Source of the DNA: Lachnospiraceae bacterium UBA938
GTDB lineage: Bacteria; Bacillota; Clostridia; Lachnospirales; Lachnospiraceae
Length of the DNA: 20,950 nucleotides
NCBI GenBank assembly: GCA_002293475.1
Contig: DBDG01000021.1
Span: forward strand, 1 to 20,950
Direction: 5' to 3'
Part shown: one piece after another, positions 1 through 6,797 of the stretch
Layout: each line of letters opens with the position of its first letter
Numbering within the stretch: position 1 is the stretch's first letter
The notes under the pieces: model-generated
What the model was told of the DNA's origin: nothing
Database searches by the model: none
What the model saw: the letters and a program-made list of their open reading frames with translations, nothing else
Made by a program: the position numbers and the translations under genes

Positions 1-54
1 GGAATTTACCTTTTCAATCAAGCTATTAATATTTTTTAATAATATCCTGATAAT

Positions 55-798
55 TTACCTGAGGTATTCTAAAATCTCCTGACTGCCGTCATAATGTTCC
101 TTGATCAGCAGTTCCAGCGCAAACTGTTTTTTACTGTCTGTCGCTTCTGAATCTGCCGCTTCCGAATCTGTCATTTCTTCAATTACGGTATTAATCAGCA
201 CCGACGGCAGATTGAGGAATAATTCTTTATAGCCGGCATGATGACGCTTAAGTATCTTTTCGGCCTTGTCCCCAGAAAAACCGGATAGAATCCGCTGCTC
301 CAGACGGATGCACTGCAGATACTCATAGATCCGGTCTACCCCGCACAGCTTTTCAAGCTTCCGTAATATCGGATAATCCAAAGTCAGAATATGATCCTGC
401 GGAAAAAACCTAGCGTCATATTGTGTAAAAAATGCTGGCATCCCTTTCAGCACTGTATCATATAAGGCCAGATTCCCATACCATCTAAAATCCGTTATGA
501 GCTCTTCATATACAGCTTTTGCCCGTAGCACTTTTCGTACGACAGCCTGATATCCTTTCTCATACGCTTCTTTGGGAGGTAGCTTTTCATCCTTTTTAAG
601 TAATTCGTTAGTATCTACAGCTTTTGTGGCGGCTTCCTGCCAATATTCATTTATACAAAAAAGAACAGCACCCATCAGTCGTTCCGCCATCTCATAAGTC
701 ACTGATGTACTCTGCTTGCCGGTATATTTTTCCGTCAATGTTCTTACGACAGGCACCAGTTCTTCCATATCATATGGCATTTTCATGGTATATTTCAT
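55..798 (-). CDS. DUF6179-like protein of unknown function, possibly C-terminally shortened
   Basis: The 247-residue soluble protein has no signal peptide or membrane segment. Its pattern (an early ESTSVT-like segment, AERLMGAVLFCINEYW, a central AFFTQYDARFFPQDH followed by LDYPI, then GVDRIYEYLQ) matches what I remember of DUF6179 proteins of clostridia. That is a recollection, not a search. No catalytic motif is visible. ATG at 798 is preferred because AAAGGA lies 8 nt upstream; a TTG directly before it (801) is also possible. The gene is last in a minus-strand run, 27 nt behind a DUF6323-like gene, its usual neighbour as I recall. After the TAA stop at 57-55 the same frame stays open for 18 codons to the window edge, so this may be a family member cut short by one stop codon. 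The function is unknown. Confidence 0.7.
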   Translation of the reverse strand: MKYTMKMPYDMEELVPVVRTLTEKYTGKQSTSVTYEMAERLMGAVLFCINEYWQEAATKAVDTNELLKKDEKLPPKEAYEKGYQAVVRKVLRAKAVYEELITDFRWYGNLALYDTVLKGMPAFFTQYDARFFPQDHILTLDYPILRKLEKLCGVDRIYEYLQCIRLEQRILSGFSGDKAEKILKRHHAGYKELFLNLPSVLINTVIEEMTDSEAADSEATDSKKQFALELLIKEHYDGSQEILEYLR

Positions 799-825
799 CA
801 ACTCATTCCTTTCGCCTTATTTCGA

Positions 826-1371
826 TTAGCTGATCAATTCATCCCATACTGCCATAAAAAGCTCCTTATCCCAGCGTTCTTCTTCGGACAGCCGGTCATT
901 TCCATATTCACCCCAGCCGCCACTGTTCTGATAGCCGCAATAGCCTCCCCGAATTGCCCGCGCGAACCGCTCAAGGCAGGTCTCGCTCAGATATTCCAAC
1001 GATCCGAAACAGAGTCCTTCGAACTGTTCCCGCATGAAAGTCAGCAGCTCGTCATCTGTCAGCTGATCCTGGGATTCATTCTTATACAGATGAAAAATAT
1101 CCTGCAAGGCCATCAGCATTTCAACATAATCATCTTGATTGATATACTGGGAATCACAGAACGCTTCAATTATCTTGGGTAAGATACTTTCCCCAAACTC
1201 GACCCGGCGCTGCTCCTTCAGCGTATTGCGCCGGCCGGCCAACAGCAGCCCGGCATCTTTATCGGTTAGCGTCAAGCCGTACCGCTTTGTTTTATCATTG
1301 AAAGAGAGTATCCTTGCTATTTCCTTCTTCTGCTCTCCGGCTACGATCAGTTCAAATATCTTTTCGTTCAT
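826..1371 (-). CDS. DUF6323-like protein of unknown function
   Basis: This 181-residue, acidic, probably cytosolic protein starts at an ATG preceded by AAGGGG. Features visible are an LTLTDKDAGLLLAGRRNTLKEQRRVEFG segment near residues 33-60, a predicted helical middle (ILPKIIEAFCDSQY onward), and a glycine-rich GGYCGYQNSGGWGEYG stretch near 141-156. The arrangement fits the DUF6323 family as I recall it, which is often found directly next to DUF6179; this is from memory. It lies 14 nt behind the thioredoxin-like gene and 27 nt before the DUF6179-like gene, so the three are very likely co-transcribed. No enzymatic motif is recognisable. The two DUF proteins probably act together, but on what cannot be read from the sequence. 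Confidence 0.72.
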   Translation of the reverse strand: MNEKIFELIVAGEQKKEIARILSFNDKTKRYGLTLTDKDAGLLLAGRRNTLKEQRRVEFGESILPKIIEAFCDSQYINQDDYVEMLMALQDIFHLYKNESQDQLTDDELLTFMREQFEGLCFGSLEYLSETCLERFARAIRGGYCGYQNSGGWGEYGNDRLSEEERWDKELFMAVWDELIS

Positions 1372-1385
1372 GTCTGCCCCTTTTT

Positions 1386-2072
1386 CTATACCTTTTCTGA
1401 ACTCAAAGCAATACCCTGCCGCAACATATCCTCATCCATAACCCCTTCATAAACCGCCACGACACAGCCTTCGGCATCAATGAATACCGTGCTCGGAAAA
1501 ACCCGCACACCATACTGGATGATTACCGACTGTCCTATATCATAATAGACGGGAAAGGTAAATCCCTGTTCCGCCACATACTCCGACCCAGTGTCAAGGG
1601 TTTCTCTGTGACCGTCTACAGCATCAATCATCATAAAGTGGACTTCTGCCCCCATTTCCTCATATACCTTGTTAAATTCCGGCATCTCCTGTTTGCAGGG
1701 CGGACACCAGCTGGCCCAGAAGTTTAATACCACCGGCTTGCCTTGCAAACCGGAAAGGCTGACAATATTGCCTTCTACATCCTCAACCGAGAAGTCCGGC
1801 GCCAGTATCAGCTCTTCCTCCGCCGTAGCGTCATCTCCCGCTGTTTGCGTTTCGGTCATCTGCCCAGATCTCGGCTGTAGCTGCCCGGTTATTTCATCAG
1901 CCGCCACAATTTCCTTATCCTGCATCCAATTATATAGTCTCGTTCCGCCTCCCAATAAAACAATCAAAACTATCGCTATCATGATCAGCTGTCTACTATT
2001 TCTACTATTTTTGTTTTCCCTGTTATTTTCTTCTTGATTGCTATCTTGGTGCTCTTGATTTCCATTCTCCAT
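1386..2072 (-). CDS. Membrane-anchored TlpA/ResA-like thiol-disulfide oxidoreductase
   Basis: The 228-residue protein has a short polar N-terminus rich in Asn, Gln and Glu, one membrane segment at about residues 29-43, an acidic linker to about residue 90, and then a thioredoxin-fold domain. The redox motif is WASWCPPC with Cys123 and Cys126; the cis-proline is Pro193 in VFPST. The topology suggests the domain sits outside the membrane. Family knowledge: TlpA/ResA proteins reduce or exchange disulfides in exported proteins and receive electrons from CcdA. The CcdA-like gene lies just upstream in the same direction, which supports that partnership. The ATG at 2072 has only a weak AGCAGG ribosome-binding site. 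The client is unknown: no cytochrome c maturation genes are in the window, so a role in general extracytoplasmic thiol or peroxide stress is inference. Confidence 0.88.
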   Translation of the reverse strand: MENGNQEHQDSNQEENNRENKNSRNSRQLIMIAIVLIVLLGGGTRLYNWMQDKEIVAADEITGQLQPRSGQMTETQTAGDDATAEEELILAPDFSVEDVEGNIVSLSGLQGKPVVLNFWASWCPPCKQEMPEFNKVYEEMGAEVHFMMIDAVDGHRETLDTGSEYVAEQGFTFPVYYDIGQSVIIQYGVRVFPSTVFIDAEGCVVAVYEGVMDEDMLRQGIALSSEKV

Positions 2073-2124
2073 TTTCTAACCTGCTTTACTTATTATCTAA
2101 CCGTTCATCTGGCAATTGCTCTTT

Positions 2125-2156
2125 GGGACAACTATATCTAGGGGCAACTATATCTA
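2125..2156. repeat. Two tandem 16-bp repeats between ccdA and the thioredoxin gene
   Basis: Two adjacent 16-bp copies (2125-2140 and 2141-2156) differ at a single position and share CAACTATATCTA. They lie in the 109-nt gap between the CcdA-like and TlpA-like genes, which also holds a weak AAAAC-CAAG-GTTTT hairpin at about 2167-2180. No function is evident; a local slippage duplication is the simplest reading. Confidence 0.6.
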
Positions 2157-2181
2157 ATTGAAATATAAAACCTTGGTTTTG

Positions 2182-2850
2182 TCAAGACAAAAAAGCCAAT
2201 AAACTTCCCATCATCCCCGTCATCATAACGATGCCGGTCACAATCAGAAACGCTCCCGATACCCGGATTATGATCGTATAACGCTTCTTAACCCACTCAA
2301 AAGTTCCCTTAAGCTTACCGATAAAAACTGCACTTAACAAAAAAGGCAGCCCTAGTCCGGCCGAATAACAAATCAGCATGAAGATTCCCTGCCCGGTGGA
2401 AGCCTGGCGGGAAGCCAGCATCAGTGCCGAGCCAAGGAATGTCCCTACACAAGGAGTCCAGCCGATCGAAAATACGATGCCAAAGATAACCGCCCGCCAG
2501 AATCCTAAATCATTAACGGCAACCGCCGGACGGACGGTCCTGTTAATCCAGGAAATCCGAATAACTCCCATGAAATTCAGGCCGAGCAAAACAACGACAG
2601 CACCAGTCACTAGGTTCACTGCCGTCTGATAACGGATCAGATAACTGCCCAGCCAGCCGGCAAAACCGCCCAGCAGAACGAATACCACCGAAAAGCCGGC
2701 CACAAAGCCCAGCGCGTTGACCATGGTTTTTTTACTGTTTTCTCCTGAACTGTCCCCCATAAAATAAGAAAGGTAAACCGGAAGCATGGGAAGGAGGCAG
2801 GGGGAAATAAAAGTAGTAATGCCTTCTAAGAAAGAAATAAAGTACGGCAT
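2182..2850 (-). CDS. ccdA: CcdA-like membrane thiol-disulfide reductase (DsbD transmembrane domain family)
   Basis: The 222-residue polytopic membrane protein shows about six hydrophobic segments. The two family cysteines are present: Cys18 in ISPCLLPMLPVYLSYF and Cys134 in GWTPCVGT. In CcdA/DsbD proteins these two residues pass electrons from cytosolic thioredoxin across the membrane to an extracytoplasmic thioredoxin-like protein. The next gene downstream encodes such a protein (WCPPC), making a complete two-component relay. The ATG at 2850 has an AGAGG site 7 nt upstream. Its length is near that of short Gram-positive CcdA proteins. The gene lies 84 nt behind a superoxide dismutase gene with no clear terminator between them, so a shared oxidative-stress transcript is plausible but not shown. 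Confidence 0.9.
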   Translation of the reverse strand: MPYFISFLEGITTFISPCLLPMLPVYLSYFMGDSSGENSKKTMVNALGFVAGFSVVFVLLGGFAGWLGSYLIRYQTAVNLVTGAVVVLLGLNFMGVIRISWINRTVRPAVAVNDLGFWRAVIFGIVFSIGWTPCVGTFLGSALMLASRQASTGQGIFMLICYSAGLGLPFLLSAVFIGKLKGTFEWVKKRYTIIIRVSGAFLIVTGIVMMTGMMGSLLAFLS

Positions 2851-2934
2851 GGCAATACCTCTCTTGATTTTTCTATTCTACTCCTACTATTCTGCCTTTT
2901 TCCCTGATTTCCTTTCTTTTATTTAAAATGTCGC

Positions 2935-3576
2935 TTATTCCAGACAGTTTATCAAGTTCCGGTTAACCTGGTCCCAGTTCACGACATGGAACCAGTCATC
3001 AATATAATCGGCTCGCATGTTATAATGCTTCAGATAATAGGCATGTTCCCATACATCAATATTCATCAGGGGGCGGAATTTCTGCAGCCGCGGAACGTTT
3101 TGGTTGGGCGTGGTAACAATCGAAAGCGCTCCGCCGTATTCTGCAATCAGCCATGCGTAGCCGGAACCAAAAACAGAAAGCGCCGCCTTGGTAAACTTAT
3201 CCTTAAACTGGTCAAAATTGCCGAAGACATCATTGATATATCCGGCCAGCAGCCCGGCAGGCCGGTTCTGCTCCCGATCCGTCATATGTGAATTACCCAT
3301 GATAGAAAAATAAAACATATGGTTATAGACTCCTCCGGCATTGTTGACAATGGGCGTTTTAATCTGTGGCGGATAATATATCGACCTAGTCAGCAGTTCC
3401 TCCAGCGACAAATACTGTAATTCCGGGAAATCCTTCAGTGTATTGTTTAGGTTATTAATGTATGTCTGTAAATGCCTGTCATGATGCAGATGCATTGTCT
3501 TTTCGTCAATGTAAGGCTCCAGTGCGTTGTAAGCATAGGGCAGCGGAATATTAACAAATTCGTAATGTTCGTTCAA
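2935..3576 (-). CDS. sodA: Superoxide dismutase, Mn/Fe family
   Basis: This 213-residue protein spans the full Fe/Mn superoxide dismutase fold, which converts superoxide to peroxide and oxygen. The metal ligands are His31 (LHHDRH), His86 (YNHMFYF), Asp174 and His178 (DVWEHAYY). Gly82 together with Gln159 (PNQNVP) is the second-shell pattern of Mn-type enzymes rather than Fe-type, though metal use cannot be settled by sequence alone. Two usually conserved active-site tryptophans are changed: the family FW after the second His is YF (Phe90), and GSGWAWL reads GSGYAWL (Tyr140). Translation starts at TTG with AAGGAG 9 nt upstream; no better ATG exists. It heads a run containing ccdA and a thioredoxin-like gene and is divergent from hsp20. 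There is no convincing promoter in front of it. Confidence 0.93.
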   Translation of the reverse strand: MNEHYEFVNIPLPYAYNALEPYIDEKTMHLHHDRHLQTYINNLNNTLKDFPELQYLSLEELLTRSIYYPPQIKTPIVNNAGGVYNHMFYFSIMGNSHMTDREQNRPAGLLAGYINDVFGNFDQFKDKFTKAALSVFGSGYAWLIAEYGGALSIVTTPNQNVPRLQKFRPLMNIDVWEHAYYLKHYNMRADYIDDWFHVVNWDQVNRNLINCLE

Positions 3577-3693
3577 TTTATAAATCTCCTTTTTGACATT
3601 ATATGAAACACCTGCAAAAGATAACTAAAATCTGAACATAAATTTATATTTCTAAACAAATACAAAAAAATTATTAAGTAACTGTATAAGGTA

Positions 3694-3722
3694 GTGACAA
3701 ATTCCCCATGCTATGATATAAA
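3694..3722 (+). promoter_or_regulatory. Sigma-A-type promoter of hsp20
   Basis: GTGACA (-35, 3694-3699), a 17-nt spacer and TATAAA (-10, 3717-3722) predict a start near 3729, a few bases before the CIRCE operator. The match to consensus is good and the distance to the operator fits repression by HrcA. Confidence 0.72.
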
Positions 3723-3735
3723 ATAAATATAGCCA

Positions 3736-3762
3736 TTAGCACTCACCAAGCAAGAGTGCTAA
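3736..3762 (+). promoter_or_regulatory. CIRCE operator (HrcA binding site)
   Basis: TTAGCACTC (3736-3744), 9-nt spacer, GAGTGCTAA (3754-3762). Both arms match the CIRCE consensus at every position. The operator begins about 7 nt downstream of the predicted transcription start of hsp20, so bound HrcA would block initiation until heat shock. It also lies in the divergent region upstream of the superoxide dismutase gene, about 160 nt from that start codon. Confidence 0.96.
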
Positions 3763-3813
3763 CAAGGCAGAAAGACACTAAAAAATAAAATATTATATGA
3801 AGGAGGTCACATT

Positions 3814-4260
3814 ATGACAGGATTAATACCATTTAACAGAAGGAGAAATGAATTGGATAATTTGGGCAACGGATCTTTTTACAATATGCTGGATGATTTT
3901 TTTACTGACAGTTGGTTCCCGGGAAGGAGCCTTTCGAGCGATACCTTCAAGCTGGATGTCAAAGAAAAAGGTAGCAATTATATTATTGAAGCGGAACTGC
4001 CAGGGGTCAGCAAAGAGGACATAGATCTGGATCTGACGAAAGAAAGGCTTACTATCTCCGTTAAACGAGAAGAAAGCACTGAAGAAGAAAAAGAGAACTA
4101 TGTCCACCGCGAAAGAAGACTGAGCTCCATGAGCCGGAGCATCCACTTAGGTGACGGTGAATTGAGCAATATTACCGCAAAACTGGATAACGGCATTCTG
4201 ACCGTCATCGTTCCCAAGAAAGCACCGGTTTCCGAATCAACGAAGATTAACATTGATTAG
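3814..4260 (+). CDS. Hsp20 / alpha-crystallin family small heat-shock protein
   Basis: The 148-residue protein is an ATP-independent holdase that binds unfolding proteins. The N-terminal segment (residues 1-40) contains a typical FYNMLDDFFTD motif. The alpha-crystallin domain runs from about residue 42 to the end, with the conserved AELPGVSKEDIDLDL and the hallmark LDNGILTVIVPK near the C-terminus. The ATG follows AGGAGG (3801-3806) by 7 nt. It is a single-gene unit controlled by a perfect CIRCE operator, so it should belong to the HrcA regulon with dnaK and groE. In Bacillus subtilis CIRCE is restricted to the dnaK and groE operons, so this placement extends the regulon to a small heat-shock protein. 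Convergent with the TSCPD gene downstream. Confidence 0.96.
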   Translation: MTGLIPFNRRRNELDNLGNGSFYNMLDDFFTDSWFPGRSLSSDTFKLDVKEKGSNYIIEAELPGVSKEDIDLDLTKERLTISVKREESTEEEKENYVHRERRLSSMSRSIHLGDGELSNITAKLDNGILTVIVPKKAPVSESTKINID

Positions 4261-4270
4261 GCCGCTTATA

Positions 4271-4308
4271 CATCTGCGCAGATGACCTTTGTGAGCATCT
4301 GCGCAGAT
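4271..4308. repeat. Double palindrome forming a long hairpin between convergent genes
   Basis: Two copies of a 12-bp palindrome, ATCTGCGCAGAT, lie 12 nt apart. Because each copy is self-complementary, the pair can also form one 13-bp stem (4272-4284 with 4296-4308) around an 11-nt loop. It sits 11 nt after the hsp20 stop and 20 nt before the end of the convergent TSCPD gene. Neither strand has a T-tract directly after the stem, so it is not a classical intrinsic terminator; it may be a bidirectional stop, an RNA-protecting hairpin, or a protein site. Confidence 0.7.
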
Positions 4309-4327
4309 AGCTTGTGTGGCATTTTGA

Positions 4328-4585
4328 TTAGCCTAACGAAGCATTATAGGCTTCCCTGACGGCATGAGCCAGTTGATCGGCACAGGATGTCGAGCGGCCT
4401 CCGCATGTGATTCCTTTACATTTTTCCTCGATTTCCTCTACTGTAGCGCCTTCTAACAGAATAGAGATTGTCTTTAAATTACCTTCACAGCCCCCCAGAA
4501 ACTGGATATTATGTACCGTGTCGCCTTCTATATCCATCTGAATGACAGCGGAACATGTTCCTTTTGTTTTGTAGGTGTACGTCAT
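4328..4585 (-). CDS. TSCPD domain protein, four-cysteine family (TIGR03905-like)
   Basis: This 85-residue protein carries the TSCPD signature near its end (CGGRSTSCADQLA) and a GGCEGN motif. Cysteines 11, 33, 61 and 68 fit the four-cysteine pattern of the TIGR03905 family; Cys56 is additional. Family knowledge: the TSCPD domain also occurs at the C-terminus of vitamin-B12-dependent ribonucleotide reductases, but the free-standing form has no established function, and metal binding by the four cysteines is inference. The ATG overlaps the recQ stop as ATGA, and AAGGAG lies 8 nt upstream inside recQ, so translation is coupled to RecQ. It ends convergent with hsp20. Confidence 0.9.
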   Translation of the reverse strand: MTYTYKTKGTCSAVIQMDIEGDTVHNIQFLGGCEGNLKTISILLEGATVEEIEEKCKGITCGGRSTSCADQLAHAVREAYNASLG

Positions 4586-6537
4586 AATAATAGCTCCTTA
4601 TTTGTAATAGATTTTACTCTCTGCTTGCTGCTTGCATCAGAAGATGGGCCGGCTGCAGCCATAATGGCCTCATCGCGCTCACCAAAATAATATTTATCGC
4701 TCCTGTTAGCAGTACATTCTTCGATACGGTCCAAAAACCTTTGTCCATATTTCTCATATTTATATTCACCCACTCCCGATACCGCCATCATTTCCTGGCG
4801 GCTGCCGGGAAGCTTAACGCACATATCCACCAGGGTCTTATCAGAAAAAATAATGTACGGCGGCATAGCTTCTTCTCGCGCCACGACGCTTCTCAGCTCA
4901 CGGAGCCGGTCAAACAGTTCCAGTCCCGCTGATGTAAGGATATCGGATTTACGGTATTTTCTGGATCCGCTCTTCTGCCGGACTTCCTGCTCCATACTTT
5001 GCTTCGGAAACTTCATAACTACTTCACGTGATCCCCGCAACACTTCCCTTGCTGACTCACCCAACTTCACTAAAGTATACTTATCATTCGTCAGATACAA
5101 AATATTTTCCACCAGCAGGTGATTGACGATCTGTTTCACCTTGACTTCGGACATTTCCTGCAAAGCACCATAAGAAGCCAGTTTCGAAACACCATATTCG
5201 CGTAATTTTGCGGAATTATTCCCGCATACCGTCCCGACAATCACGTTTACCCCATAACGCTGGCGGCAATCCATGACACACTGGATGATTTTACAAGCAT
5301 TCTCTGTCACGTCCGTATCTTCAAATTCGCTCAGACAATTGGAACACTTTCCACAGGGTCCGCTTCCCTTTTCCCCGAAATACCTGAGTATGGCTGTGCG
5401 CATGCATCCGGTACCGATACAATAATATGTCATTGCCTTCAGACGTTCTTCATCCCGATCGCGAATATCTTCTATTTCATTTTCCAACTCCTGAATATTT
5501 TCTTTGTTCTCCGAAAGAAAACGGCAGATCACCACATCCTGCGGAGAATACAGTAATATACACTCAGCCGCTTCTCCGTCCCGCCCGGCACGGCCGGCCT
5601 CCTGATAATAATTCTCAAGGCTCTGCGGCATATTATAATGAAGCACATAGCGCACATTGGATTTGTCAATCCCCATCCCAAAAGCATTGGTAGCAACCAC
5701 CACCGGCGCTACATCATAGATAAAATCATCCTGGTTCTTTTTTCGCTCCTCCCCGCTAAGCCCGGCATGATACCTAGTCACCGGCACTCCGTTCTCCCGC
5801 AGCAGATCATATAAAGCATCCACGTTTTTTCGGGTGGCACAATAGATGATTCCGCTTTCCCCTTCATGGTTGCTCAGATACTGCAATAAATACTCCTCTT
5901 TTTTCCTCGGCTTCTCTACCCCAAAAAACAAATTTTCCCGGTCAAAGCCAGTCACCGACACCTGCGGCTCCCGCAGCCCTAACACACACAGTATATCTTC
6001 CCGCACCGCAACCGTCGCCGTAGCCGTAAAAGCACTAATAACAGGACGCCGCGGAAGCATATTAATAAACCGGACAATCTTAAGATAGCTGGGGCGGAAA
6101 TCCTGACCCCACTGCGAGATACAATGAGCTTCATCCACTGTCAGCATGGAAATCTCCACCGCCCGGGCAAACTGCAGGAACCCTTCTGTTTCCAACCTCT
6201 CCGGAGCAACATAAATAATCTTATACCGCCCTTCTGCAGCATATTGAAGTGCCTTGCCAATCTGAGCCTCTGTCAATGAACTGTTAATAAAGGCGGCATG
6301 GACTCCCGCCTGATTTAGGGCATGCACCTGATCCTTCATAAGCGAGATTAAAGGGGAAACTACCAGGGTAATACCGGCAAATATCAACGCCGGAACCTGA
6401 TAACACAGTGACTTACCAGCCCCTGTCGGCATGATTCCCAGCACATCCTGACCTGCCAAGATACTGTCAATCATAATCTCCTGACCCGGACGGAAGGAAT
6501 CATAGCCAAAATACTTTTTCAGTATATCATGTTTCAT
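4582..6537 (-). CDS. recQ: RecQ-family ATP-dependent DNA helicase
   Basis: The 651-residue 3'-to-5' DNA helicase of recombinational repair has all domains. Helicase core: motif I MPTGAGKS (36-43), motif II DEAH (135-138), SAFTATAT (168-175) and motif VI QEAGRAGRDG (312-321). Zinc-binding RQC segment: Cys378, Cys395, Cys398 and Cys401. A winged-helix region follows, then an HRDC domain at about 537-606 (LFDRLRELR to FLDRI). The extra tail of about 45 residues after HRDC is poorly conserved. The start at ATG 6537 fits the family N-terminus (ILKKYFGYDSFRPGQ), but the only AAGGAG lies 17 nt upstream, an unusually long spacing, so translation may be inefficient. It overlaps the next gene by ATGA and is divergent from the J-like/TPR gene. 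Confidence 0.96.
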   Translation of the reverse strand: MKHDILKKYFGYDSFRPGQEIMIDSILAGQDVLGIMPTGAGKSLCYQVPALIFAGITLVVSPLISLMKDQVHALNQAGVHAAFINSSLTEAQIGKALQYAAEGRYKIIYVAPERLETEGFLQFARAVEISMLTVDEAHCISQWGQDFRPSYLKIVRFINMLPRRPVISAFTATATVAVREDILCVLGLREPQVSVTGFDRENLFFGVEKPRKKEEYLLQYLSNHEGESGIIYCATRKNVDALYDLLRENGVPVTRYHAGLSGEERKKNQDDFIYDVAPVVVATNAFGMGIDKSNVRYVLHYNMPQSLENYYQEAGRAGRDGEAAECILLYSPQDVVICRFLSENKENIQELENEIEDIRDRDEERLKAMTYYCIGTGCMRTAILRYFGEKGSGPCGKCSNCLSEFEDTDVTENACKIIQCVMDCRQRYGVNVIVGTVCGNNSAKLREYGVSKLASYGALQEMSEVKVKQIVNHLLVENILYLTNDKYTLVKLGESAREVLRGSREVVMKFPKQSMEQEVRQKSGSRKYRKSDILTSAGLELFDRLRELRSVVAREEAMPPYIIFSDKTLVDMCVKLPGSRQEMMAVSGVGEYKYEKYGQRFLDRIEECTANRSDKYYFGERDEAIMAAAGPSSDASSKQRVKSITNKELLL

Positions 6538-6566
6538 GTTTTTCGTTATATGTACTCCTTACCACT

Positions 6567-6594
6567 AAAATACTGCTTTATACAATTATGTGAA
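6567..6594 (-). promoter_or_regulatory. Possible recQ promoter
   Basis: On the minus strand, TTCACA (6594-6589), a 16-nt spacer and TATTTT (6572-6567) precede recQ by about 30 nt. The -10 match is only moderate and the region is AT-rich, so this is tentative. Confidence 0.35.
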
Positions 6595-6717
6595 GATGGG
6601 GGGTTTTAAGAAATCAAAATATAATCTCAGTACCAGTAAAATAACAATAAAGTAATTCTAACTTTTATATAGTAAAAAGTCAAGAAATTTAGCGGAACTT
6701 ATTTCGAGAGTTCAAGC

Positions 6718-6746
6718 TTTACCATAACCCTAAACTTATGTATAAT
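6718..6746 (+). promoter_or_regulatory. Promoter of the J-like/TPR - hscC operon
   Basis: TTTACC (6718-6723), a 17-nt spacer and a consensus TATAAT (6741-6746) predict a start near 6753, giving a leader of about 45 nt before the ATG at 6798. The ribosome-binding site is weak (AGGA, 7 nt before the ATG). No CIRCE operator is present here, unlike hsp20. Confidence 0.6.
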
Positions 6747-6797
6747 AATAACAAGGGCAAATTCATATCCCTACTTACGTGAAAGACAGGACTAACC

